Of a stretch of 64,000 nt of DNA, positions 27,701-34,594 are shown one piece after another; positions within the stretch are counted from its first letter, which is position 1; each line of letters starts with the position of its first letter. The position numbers and the translations under genes were made by a program. The stretch covers positions 1 through 64,000 of the forward strand of contig UQZN01000010.1 in NCBI GenBank assembly GCA_900545535.1. The letters are read 5' to 3'. The notes below the pieces were generated by a model. It ran no database searches, had not been told where the DNA came from, and saw nothing but the letters and a program-made list of their open reading frames with translations. Source of the DNA: an uncultured Phascolarctobacterium sp. GTDB lineage: Bacteria; Bacillota; Negativicutes; Acidaminococcales; Acidaminococcaceae.

Positions 27701-29922
27701 AGGTCGATAAAGTGCCCTTTGTCGCCCACCCAGCTGCTGTAAACGCCTACGCCATAGCTGTCCTGCTCACCTTTACCTGCAGCTGTAGTGCTTTTGCCGT
27801 CGATCTTGCTGGCATAAAAACCGGTATAGACCTTACCGCCATAGAATTTTTTGCTCAACAGCTTATCATAACCGACCTGAAAGCCGTTATAAGACTGGTT
27901 GGTGCTGCGGGCATAAGCCGCCTTGGCGTCAAATTTGCCGTGCCAGACATCGGCCCATAAATTCTCGCGCAGCTCGCCGGCCAGTCCGCTCTCATCATGC
28001 TGGGGCCCATTGCCGCCAGCTTCCTGGCGGTTCAATCTTCCGCCGTGCAGGTTTTCGCTGCGGCGAAAGAGGCTGAGGTTATTGGCTTTGACAAAATTAT
28101 TCTGCACCGTGCTGTTTTCGGAAACACTTTTACCGCTTTCCGCCATTTCACCCGTATCAGCATAAGTATAACCTTTTAAATACCACACTGTACCCTGCAA
28201 ATTATCATAACCAATGATATTCCCCTTATCATCAGTTATGGCCTTGCTATCCGCAGTTTTAAAATAATTTTCATATTTGCCTACTTCCGGCGTGATTTCA
28301 TAAACACTAAAAATACCGTCCGCCAAACTGGTTTGACCTGTTACTTCAAAATTATCAGCGCCATTATAAATACCGATCAAAGCATTAGGAACGATAATAT
28401 TTCCAAGTTGATTCTTTACTTCATTCGGATTTTTCCATTCACCGAAAAGCGAAGTACCGTTGACTTCCGGTACATAACCGAGTTGAATATAGAGATTATT
28501 TTTAGCATCATCACTGCCATTATTTTTGGCGGCGTCTGTAATGTATACATTGTCATTATCACGTACTGGAACGACCCCACTACCTCCAATAAGCGGTTCA
28601 TAATTTTGATATACGCCAAGCCTGAAGGCAGTATTATCCGCCAGCTTCGCATCATTTACAAATAAGCTTCTGTTTATTTTGACCTTATTAGTAGCAATGG
28701 TTCCTTGTGATGTATCACTTATATATTCAACATTAATCGTATTAGCATTTCCTTCGCTGTCAGCGCCCTGCAGCACATACGGAGCTTGCCCATCAATACT
28801 GTTAGTATTAAGATAGCTCAAATCAATTACACTGCCAGATTCTGTAGTTAATTCACCAACTGATATGACAGTCGTAGGAACATTCTCTATGGGTTTAGGA
28901 CTGTCCAATTCATAATCATTATCCAGCTGCGTATTATCAGTAAAAGAAGAATCAACATCCGGATCACTCGCACCTATTGCTGTTTTACCGTCTTCAGTTA
29001 CCCAATTTTTGTCACCCGGTGAATAATCGCCATTCAAATTACTGCTAATAGTTACAGCTCTGTCCAGCGGTGTCCACCTTTCACCAGCCGCTACTGACTT
29101 TTGGTCATAGGTATAACTTTTGCTGCCTCCAGAAAAAGAATCTCCCGTACCTAACTGAAATCTTGTTTGTATACTCTCTATAATATCTGGCGAAGCAAAA
29201 TTAAGACTCGAATCATTCATATAATTTAATACATTGGAGGCAGTAGTATTATTAATCGCAGCTTTTACCGTAGCTAACTCATCATCACTCAACTTAATAT
29301 AACACATACTTGGCAGGTATTTTGTCATCCACTCTTGTATCTTCGCATCATCATTATTTTCAATATATCCATACAGCTCTCTTTGCGCATCAACAGTTGT
29401 CATTCCAGTATTTTCATTTAAAAAATTCATCATTTGCGTTCCGGTTATCGCTAAACAGTCCTTGCTAACATTTCCAACTCCAAGAACTTTATAATAATAA
29501 GCGCCGCTGTCAGCATCTCTTATTTTAATTGCAAATGCATTTGCACCCTCAGGAACAAAGCCTGTTCTCATCAGCGTACGCCATAAAATGCTATTCCATG
29601 AGTTTTTTGAGAAACTTGGTTTTACATTACTATTGGTCAATCCTTTATTGGCACCATCAGGATCAAGTCTAATAGTTTTATATACATTAACAATATTATT
29701 TTGCACTATACTAGAATCAGAAAAATTAATAAATGTATCTTGTCCGCCAACCTTATTAGTATTGACAGCAGTATTATCATAGTATTGTACGGCATTTCTG
29801 CCCAGGGTTTCCGCCGCAAATGCACACTGGGGGGGGGCAAACGGTGCGATTACGCCTAACGATAAGGCAATAGCCGCCGGTAATACTTGTAATGTTCTTT
29901 GCCTTCTCAAATTTTTCTTCAT
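24736..29922 (-). CDS. Autotransporter/TonB-dependent receptor fusion
   Basis: A 1728-residue outer-membrane protein with two barrels in one chain. Signal peptide 1-37; an Asn/Asp-rich passenger to about 640; an autotransporter beta-domain from LRENLWADVWHGKFDAKAAY near 655 to GGLDFSWGGF near 925; a Gly/Ala/Val-Gln linker to about 1030; a TonB-box-like GLTVEAKRP near 1035; a TBDR plug (LPELLDRVPGLF near 1065, GGVINIITKKP near 1145); and a 22-strand barrel to the C-terminal LEYSF. I know no characterised protein of this layout. Reading frame runs unbroken, so no frameshift need be assumed. ATG 29922 follows GGAGG by 5 bases. First gene of the operon after two cobalamin aptamers. Confidence 0.92.
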   Translation of the reverse strand: MKKNLRRQRTLQVLPAAIALSLGVIAPFAPPQCAFAAETLGRNAVQYYDNTAVNTNKVGGQDTFINFSDSSIVQNNIVNVYKTIRLDPDGANKGLTNSNVKPSFSKNSWNSILWRTLMRTGFVPEGANAFAIKIRDADSGAYYYKVLGVGNVSKDCLAITGTQMMNFLNENTGMTTVDAQRELYGYIENNDDAKIQEWMTKYLPSMCYIKLSDDELATVKAAINNTTASNVLNYMNDSSLNFASPDIIESIQTRFQLGTGDSFSGGSKSYTYDQKSVAAGERWTPLDRAVTISSNLNGDYSPGDKNWVTEDGKTAIGASDPDVDSSFTDNTQLDNDYELDSPKPIENVPTTVISVGELTTESGSVIDLSYLNTNSIDGQAPYVLQGADSEGNANTINVEYISDTSQGTIATNKVKINRSLFVNDAKLADNTAFRLGVYQNYEPLIGGSGVVPVRDNDNVYITDAAKNNGSDDAKNNLYIQLGYVPEVNGTSLFGEWKNPNEVKNQLGNIIVPNALIGIYNGADNFEVTGQTSLADGIFSVYEITPEVGKYENYFKTADSKAITDDKGNIIGYDNLQGTVWYLKGYTYADTGEMAESGKSVSENSTVQNNFVKANNLSLFRRSENLHGGRLNRQEAGGNGPQHDESGLAGELRENLWADVWHGKFDAKAAYARSTNQSYNGFQVGYDKLLSKKFYGGKVYTGFYASKIDGKSTTAAGKGEQDSYGVGVYSSWVGDKGHFIDLGVNAFKLKNDYHFTGNTGNGSIGKVKGDNSTWAYGIGAQYGKRNELSSNWFWEPSVSLYVGHVDESSYKLTNGLGIHEQGYDTAIGKLGLKAGKNIGDKGNIYAGVSWGHEFAGGQKLHQSYGALNRLVETVGGSDSWWEWNVGGKVKLSPNAALNLDFIKTTGSDVGNEWSINGGLDFSWGGFGSGGSKAAKVNASGGEPSVNGGGFAKANAPTVVVGQAPKVGNVQVPQMQQAQQSVAAESGSADSRAVYDMGEAGSSVVRDDTGSVSGTVTGGMGEFELGGLTVEAKRPDWEKNLSPGQVSVIYPAQFEGEQKNLPELLDRVPGLFVQRLNGVGHYTVARVRGSTAAQVSVYVDGVQMNLTGDAAVNLSAIPADNIERIEVYRGYVPARFAGAPLGGVINIITKKPNEGHGHITQGVKSYGGYSSTYEYSMPLGSGSLLATYARDIWHGDFDYIWPQSSNTQNNVLAGTYKRQSNGYQNNNAMLKWQDDHWTVKGVWKKMHEGLARAVNRTYVIPYLNSGYFDADMDIDYKEFLIGRRDTLGNLDLGWHIAYLDSKKTYTNIGGYRQIEDTKNGIITGDPFAKRDENDYLPGELWGTWRSKKWNGNLNTAMKLGSNHLLEFNADYTRETMDANGNRWDLTQEQIDSQTGVNRTVRKMLSKYNNREYHLTLQDTITLNDDGDFKLTPILRADKVEMEGLGDLGDADSRWMYSGGVALQKQLNDHWSFKSTWGTYNRHPNFYEIFGDGGFVGQNYVFTVAGKGGNIDNGLWETGSQFDFSLNWQGKLAGADTDTILTWYQRKANNQLVLWTPRGGDGLSCYCPTGNIETYGLELAHNMKWQRLNLALAATWQKSKEVGNGLGYNYNWAQGGASFVPEWVVSARVDYLFPGDKLNVFGEYRYTDQEILRGTDSGDANAIDVRDSYSIVDLGVKYKFDKKWRLSAGVNDVFDKGKEVFITTGMYYGPKTASFYPLAGRMYYTTLEYSF
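29829..29837. repeat. Nine-base homopolymer in the fusion gene's signal peptide
   Basis: Nine G on the plus strand (C9 in coding sense) encode Ala-Pro-Pro in the signal peptide. A tract this long at codon ~30 is a classical slipped-strand phase-variation site: plus or minus one base would truncate the protein. Confidence 0.7.
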
Positions 29923-30001
29923 CATATCCTCCACACCAACTTAAAAATTCCAGCATTTCTGTTTTGCCGTTTCTAAACATGATCATCGTTTAGAAACTGT
30001 C

Positions 30002-30061
30002 ATTTTACAGCAGTATGTAAGTACGCGTCACTACTCGCATTTTTACCTGCTGCTGTAAAAT
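30002..30061. repeat. 12-bp inverted repeat in the fusion gene leader
   Basis: ATTTTACAGCAG and CTGCTGTAAAAT at the ends of a 60-base segment. A second small hairpin (TTTCTAAAC/GTTTAGAAA, 29970-29996) follows before the start codon. Leader structure, no gene. Confidence 0.55.
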
Positions 30062-30075
30062 TCGGACACTTTCAG

Positions 30076-30127
30076 CAAAAAATAACGCCGCATTTTCTAC
30101 CAGTCCATTCGGTGAAAGTGCAGCGTT
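30076..30127 (-). terminator. Terminator of the proximal cobalamin riboswitch
   Basis: 9-bp stem AACGCTGCA with TGCGGCGTT (one G-U pair) and ATTTTTTG on the minus strand, about 175 bases past the aptamer and 150 bases before the start codon. Confidence 0.65.
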
Positions 30128-30302
30128 TGTTTTTACCAAACAGTCTGCTCCGCTTTTCTGGTCGAAAATACTAAAATTTCCGCGCTGCTGGTTTCAGCGC
30201 ATAATCATAGCGTCCGCAGAAATATTTGCCTGACAAAACGCCAAACCTAAATATCTCTGCAAAATTTTCTCCCAGTCTGTCTACGCAGGCTGTTCAAAAG
30301 AT

Positions 30303-30462
30303 AGAACCAGTCAGCACTCTGACTCAAGATCATTACTCCAGCATCCCTTAGTGAAAGGACTGCAATGCTGAAGCTCCCTAATACAGTTGCGTGACAGCGC
30401 CGGATTCACACCGGACTTCCCTATAAAACTTTGGATTTCTACATTCCAAAATACCCAGCTCT
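30303..30462 (-). promoter_or_regulatory. Cobalamin riboswitch, proximal of a tandem pair
   Basis: Minus strand holds GGGAAGTCCGGTGTGAATCC, core GCTGTCACGCAACTGT (complement of 30383-30398) and CTTGAGTCAGAGTGCTGACTGG: a near-canonical btuB-type aptamer. P1 is weak and rich in G-U pairs. No good promoter directly upstream, so it is probably read only when the distal switch allows transcription. Confidence 0.9.
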
Positions 30463-30617
30463 AATTTTTCATTTTTGAAATTGTCAATGGACACGTCATT
30501 TATTACTCCAGCACTTGTGACCGCAAGCATGGATGCCGCCACCCCAGCGGCACCACGCCCAAAGGTCTGAGTTGAGTGGAGTTTGCAGGCTATGACTGAA
30601 CCTGCAGGAAATAAGAA

Positions 30618-30645
30618 CTGCCCCCCTGCTAACGCAGAGGGGCAG
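30618..30645 (-). terminator. Terminator of the distal cobalamin riboswitch
   Basis: 12-bp GC-rich stem CTGCCCCTCTGC with GCAGGGGGGCAG and a GTTA loop, followed by TTCTTATTT on the minus strand. Confidence 0.65.
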
Positions 30646-30677
30646 AAAAACTTGCATAACAAGCGTATACCAGTTTT

Positions 30678-30806
30678 TCCAACTCTCTGTCTCTCGCAGT
30701 AGTTAGACTGTCAGGCTGATTGCTGGCTTTAGGGCTAAACCCCTTACAGCGCCGGGAGCGCAGCGGAATTGCACCGCTTCTCATTTTGTGATTACCACCT
30801 GATAAA
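30678..30806 (-). promoter_or_regulatory. Cobalamin riboswitch, distal of a tandem pair
   Basis: Minus strand AAGCGGTGCAATTCCGC, core GCTCCCGGCGCTGTAA (complement of 30744-30759), P1 TCAGG/CCTGA, and a 3' CTGCGAGAGACAG hairpin tail shared with the riboswitches at 47878 and 52268. The shorter type with a 3' kissing-hairpin candidate, different from the proximal one. Confidence 0.85.
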
Positions 30807-30831
30807 CATTACTATTTTCTTGATATGTTAA

Positions 30832-30860
30832 ATCATACAACTTACTTTTACTTATGTCAA
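30832..30860 (-). promoter_or_regulatory. Promoter of the tandem-riboswitch operon
   Basis: Minus strand TTGACA (30860-30855), 17-base spacer, TATGAT (30837-30832); start site just upstream of the distal aptamer. Confidence 0.8.
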
Positions 30861-30943
30861 CCTGTTTTTCAAGTATGTATACAATATTCTTTTTCGTTTT
30901 ATTAAATATTTTCTAATGAAATTTAATTTATAAAAAACTAAAT

Positions 30944-30973
30944 TGTATAAATCTAATATCAGTATTTTGTCAA
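30944..30973 (-). promoter_or_regulatory. Second possible promoter of the tandem-riboswitch operon
   Basis: Minus strand TTGACA (30973-30968), 17-18 base spacer, TTATAC/TATACA (30950-30944). About 110 bases farther upstream than the other promoter. Confidence 0.5.
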
Positions 30974-31016
30974 AACTGCTTATGTACAGCCCGCTTATAA
31001 CCATATCTTCCAGCGG

Positions 31017-32309
31017 CTAGTTTTTATAAAAAATTTTACCTGTCATTTTTAAATAAATAAACTGTTTCAGCTGGCTGAATGTGCTTTGCATAAAATAAGC
31101 CCAGCCGTTGATGCCAGCATAGGTTTCCCTGTTAATATGCAGTCTGGCTGCAGGCATTGCCAAATTAAAATAAATTGTTTTTTCGATGTCGCCTATTTCT
31201 ATCCGTTCTCTATCGGTGCCGCAAAAAATCTGATATTCATCGCTATCCAGTTGGGGCAAGTCGTCAGCATACTGCCACTTGTGATAATTGTTTTCATCTG
31301 CATTCCGGCAGCTGTTACTGATCCGTACAAAACATTTTTCCGGCAGCGGCAGATCATAGGCGGCAGCTTGTGCCAGGCTGCGGGCACAGCTGCTGCCAGC
31401 CGAAATAACCATCCGTTTGAGCTGCCAGTTATTATCATAGTCGCGCAGTGCTGCAAAGGTATCAAAAATGCTGTCCTGAAAGATTTTTATTTCTGTCAGC
31501 AGGTAGTCTGCATTGCAGTCCAGATCCAGTGCTGCCGTTATTTTCCGCAGCCATTCAATACTTTGCGAAAAGCCATAGGGTGTGTCGGCGATAATATATT
31601 TCTGCTGCAGCTTTTCCTGCAGCCATTCGGCAACGGGCAGTCCCAGTTCTTCATTTATTACTACGTTCAGTTCTGCTTTGCCTGTCTTTTTTAAATCTTC
31701 CCAGTCTGTACCATTATCAAGCAGGCAGAGGTTTACTTTTACGCCTACACTTTTTAGCATTCGTTTAAGTTCCAGCATATCGCCTTCCCAGTTTGGATAG
31801 CAGGTGCTGCTGCCTATCAGGTTGACTGATGAAGGTTCAGGTGCAGCAGGCTGCAGGCCGCTGCATTCAAGTAACTCTATCACAGCCCTGCTCCAGCCGT
31901 TCCAGTATTCACCGCTCAATCCTCCTGCATCCACGGCAATTATCGGGCAGCCCGGCTGCAGGTTTTTACAGACGCCTTTGATGTCGTCGCCGATCAGGCT
32001 TAATGAACAGCTTGTAAGCACTGCCAGCAAAGAATTTTGCGGGGATGCGCAGGCTTCTGCTATTGCCTGTTTAAGTTTTTCACTTACGCCGTATAGAAGG
32101 TCTGGTTCCAAAACTTCTGAGCAAAAAAGCCTTTGTTCATATTCTTTAACTGCGTTTGCCAGTTCGCGTTCGGCCAATACGGCGCACCAGCGGGGGCAGT
32201 TCATAACTACTTTACTGCCTGTAACGCTTAAAAAAGCAGAGGCCGCACCTGTCATTTGGCAATAGCCTTGGCAGGGCTGCCAGCGTTTTAATTTTTCATC
32301 TGTTTTCAT
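31017..32309 (-). CDS. Nitrogenase component 1-like subunit B (module 2)
   Basis: A 430-residue PF00148 protein with cluster cysteines Cys17 (PCQGYCQMTGAA; Cys13 also near), Cys42 (NCPRWCAV; Cys38 also near) and Cys101 in TSCSLSLIGDD. The rest has the three-domain layout with NLIGSSTCYPNWEGDMLELKR starting domain 2. Its start overlaps the subunit A gene by 14 bases, so the two are translated together and should form a heterodimer. No NifH gene accompanies this pair. Close paralogue of 42271-43551. No clear terminator follows. Confidence 0.9.
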   Translation of the reverse strand: MKTDEKLKRWQPCQGYCQMTGAASAFLSVTGSKVVMNCPRWCAVLAERELANAVKEYEQRLFCSEVLEPDLLYGVSEKLKQAIAEACASPQNSLLAVLTSCSLSLIGDDIKGVCKNLQPGCPIIAVDAGGLSGEYWNGWSRAVIELLECSGLQPAAPEPSSVNLIGSSTCYPNWEGDMLELKRMLKSVGVKVNLCLLDNGTDWEDLKKTGKAELNVVINEELGLPVAEWLQEKLQQKYIIADTPYGFSQSIEWLRKITAALDLDCNADYLLTEIKIFQDSIFDTFAALRDYDNNWQLKRMVISAGSSCARSLAQAAAYDLPLPEKCFVRISNSCRNADENNYHKWQYADDLPQLDSDEYQIFCGTDRERIEIGDIEKTIYFNLAMPAARLHINRETYAGINGWAYFMQSTFSQLKQFIYLKMTGKIFYKN

Positions 32310-33576
32310 ATACCAGTTCCCTTTGCTCAGTTAATGTTTCAGCTAATTTCAGCAAAAAGTTTTCGCTTCCTTTTCTTCCTACTCTTCTAAAGCCAATGCA
32401 GTATTGCGGACGCGAGCATTTTTTAGGTGCAGTTGTTATCACAAGATCAACAAAAGTATTTTGCAGCTTTGTTTCGTCGTAATAGTTTGTTTTTAAATTT
32501 TTTCCCAGCAGCTTTTTATGCATCAGCTGTTCGGCAGTAGTCAGTTCGTCGCAAAAAATTATTCCCTGCAGCTTTAAGCCGGCTTCTTCCAGCATTTTTA
32601 TTATCGGCAGCGGTTCAAAATATCTCTGCGGCAAACTAATAGCCAAAATATAGCTCTTGCCCTGAAGCAAGGCAGTGATGTTCTGTAAAAATTCGCTGTA
32701 GGCCAGACGTTCTTTTTCTACTGCTTTTATAGCTTCTTGCTTTCTGCCTAAAGCAGTTCCAAGGTCCAAAAGCCATTCATATGTTGCTTCAAGGCTGCTG
32801 GGGATACCTAAATTTATGTAGCTTATCTGCATGGTTTCGGCAAACTGTCTGGCAAAAACCCGCACTGCTTCAAGATTTTTGGGGATGAATCCTATAGCTG
32901 TAACTGCACTGACTGCGGCAGTTTCCTGCAGCTGCTTTAAAGTCATGCCGCCAGGAGGATAATAGATATTTTTAAATCCGAACAATCCTAACAGTCTGTT
33001 GATTTCATCGATCTCACTTTCGCGGCTGAAAATGACGTTGATACCAAATACTGCCAGTGCCGCTGGATTTTTAGCAGTACCGCTTAAAGGATAGACGAGC
33101 TTTTGACATAAAGCTTTGGTGACTGACAGTACGCCGTCCACCGCTTTTTGATTCATAAAGCCTGAGCCTTCGACACATAAAACAGGTATACCTGTACTGG
33201 CTTCAGTTTCTCTGCAGATCGCTTCAACATCGTCGCCAATAACTCCGGCGGCACAGCCTGCCGCTACGATGATATATTCCGGTTTCCGTACTGCGGCAAT
33301 GTCCAGCAGACATGCTTTTAAGAGTTTTTCGCCGCCAAAAATAGCTTCTTTATCTGCCAGCCCGGTAACAAACAGGTTGCTGCCATCACATTGGCCGTTA
33401 AAATATTTATTAGTGGTAATTTTAAGGCGCATTTCCCAAAATGCGTTGTGTGCGATGTGCGAACATGACTTGGGAGCATGAAAGACTATTGAAGCCCGAG
33501 GATTATAAGCGGCAGCCAGAAAAACACTCATCAAGTTACAGTGAATAACTTTTTTCCGTTCTGAATTTCTGATCAT
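32296..33576 (-). CDS. Nitrogenase component 1-like subunit A (module 2)
   Basis: A 426-residue PF00148 protein with Cys13 (KKVIHCNL), Cys38 (HAPKSCSHI) and Cys108 (AAGCAAGVIGDD), the full ligand set. Unlike module 1, both subunits of this pair keep all cysteines, which would allow a nitrogenase P-cluster-like arrangement. A PPGGMTLKQLQE segment near 210 matches the 'TLxEL' region of the family. ATGA overlap with the binding-lipoprotein gene. Paralogue of 43544-44821. Substrate unknown. Confidence 0.9.
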   Translation of the reverse strand: MIRNSERKKVIHCNLMSVFLAAAYNPRASIVFHAPKSCSHIAHNAFWEMRLKITTNKYFNGQCDGSNLFVTGLADKEAIFGGEKLLKACLLDIAAVRKPEYIIVAAGCAAGVIGDDVEAICRETEASTGIPVLCVEGSGFMNQKAVDGVLSVTKALCQKLVYPLSGTAKNPAALAVFGINVIFSRESEIDEINRLLGLFGFKNIYYPPGGMTLKQLQETAAVSAVTAIGFIPKNLEAVRVFARQFAETMQISYINLGIPSSLEATYEWLLDLGTALGRKQEAIKAVEKERLAYSEFLQNITALLQGKSYILAISLPQRYFEPLPIIKMLEEAGLKLQGIIFCDELTTAEQLMHKKLLGKNLKTNYYDETKLQNTFVDLVITTAPKKCSRPQYCIGFRRVGRKGSENFLLKLAETLTEQRELVYENR

Positions 33577-34556
33577 TTTTTCGTCCCATTCGTATTTTCA
33601 TAAACTATTGCATATAATTTTTCTATTCCTGCGGCGGCGTGGTGTGACAGGCAATTGACATAGCTTTGCGGTATAACTACAGCCTGACGTTTTTGAATGG
33701 CGGTTATACCGGCATAGGCCGGGTCATTATATATTTCTTCCAGTTGTTCTTCGCTGTTTTTATATGCCCCGCCTTGCGACCATGAGCCAAGCAGTAGAAA
33801 TTCCGGGTTGGTTTTGATAACTTCTTCTTTACTCAAAATACGGCTGGTGCCTGCATAGTCTTTGGTAACAGGGCGTGCCTGTTCATAGCAGTCGTCGATG
33901 CCGGCCGCAGTCATGATGTCGTTATAGATGCATCCTGCTCCGCCTATAGCTCCAAAGCGCAGGAAAAGCAAGGCTGAGCGGCGCTGCTGCGGTGGTATGG
34001 CTGCTACTTTGGCCTGCATTGCAGCGAGCCTTGCCTGCATATTTTTTACGATCTGCTCTGCCTGTTCGTTTTCGCCTACTGCGGCGCCCATACTGCGTAC
34101 TAAGGCAGGGATTTCGTCGAGTCTGGAGATGTATTTAAAAACATATACTTTTATGCCTACTTCTTCCAGGCTGTCTATATATTCACGCTTGGCAGTGTCC
34201 GGCACAAAAAGCAGATCAGGTTTCAATGCTACTATGGCTTCAAGGTTATTTTCTACTATGCCCTGTACGTCTGCAGCTTGTTTATAAGCCATCGACAGCC
34301 CCTGGTCGTGTACCCATTTACTGACGCCTGCTATTTTTTGATGCTCAACAAGGTCTAGCAATATTTCATCGGCATAAACAAAGCTGCTGGCAATATGTTC
34401 AGGCTTTTTTTGAAAGCTGATTTCTTTACCGCGGAGGTCGCGTACTGTGTAACTTTGTTGCTGCTGCCCGCTAGATGGCAGCAGGTCAATATTTTTACTG
34501 CAGCCGCTTAGGCAGAAGGCCAGCGTCAATAGCAGGTACAGCAAATATTTGGGCAT
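33573..34556 (-). CDS. Substrate-binding lipoprotein (module 2)
   Basis: A 327-residue PF01497 lipoprotein, lipobox LSGC at 16-19, KPEHIASSFVYADEILLDLV near 56-75, LEAIVALKPDLLFVPDT near 104-120. Lies between its receptor gene and the nitrogenase-like subunit genes. There is no permease or ATPase in the module. Ligand presumably the same compound the receptor imports and the reductase acts on (inference). Confidence 0.9.
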   Translation of the reverse strand: MPKYLLYLLLTLAFCLSGCSKNIDLLPSSGQQQQSYTVRDLRGKEISFQKKPEHIASSFVYADEILLDLVEHQKIAGVSKWVHDQGLSMAYKQAADVQGIVENNLEAIVALKPDLLFVPDTAKREYIDSLEEVGIKVYVFKYISRLDEIPALVRSMGAAVGENEQAEQIVKNMQARLAAMQAKVAAIPPQQRRSALLFLRFGAIGGAGCIYNDIMTAAGIDDCYEQARPVTKDYAGTSRILSKEEVIKTNPEFLLLGSWSQGGAYKNSEEQLEEIYNDPAYAGITAIQKRQAVVIPQSYVNCLSHHAAAGIEKLYAIVYENTNGTKK

Positions 34557-34594
34557 CGACGGTCATCTCCCTTCGTTCAAAATATACTCTTTAT

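Noticed and set aside
24736..29922. Fusion explained as a frameshift or missed stop
   Set aside because: The frame is open across the junction, the linker has normal composition, and no ribosome site or signal peptide exists for a separate receptor gene.
30378..30662. 94-codon open frame on the minus strand
   Set aside because: It overlaps the proximal cobalamin aptamer and the distal terminator, lacks a ribosome site and has no recognisable product.
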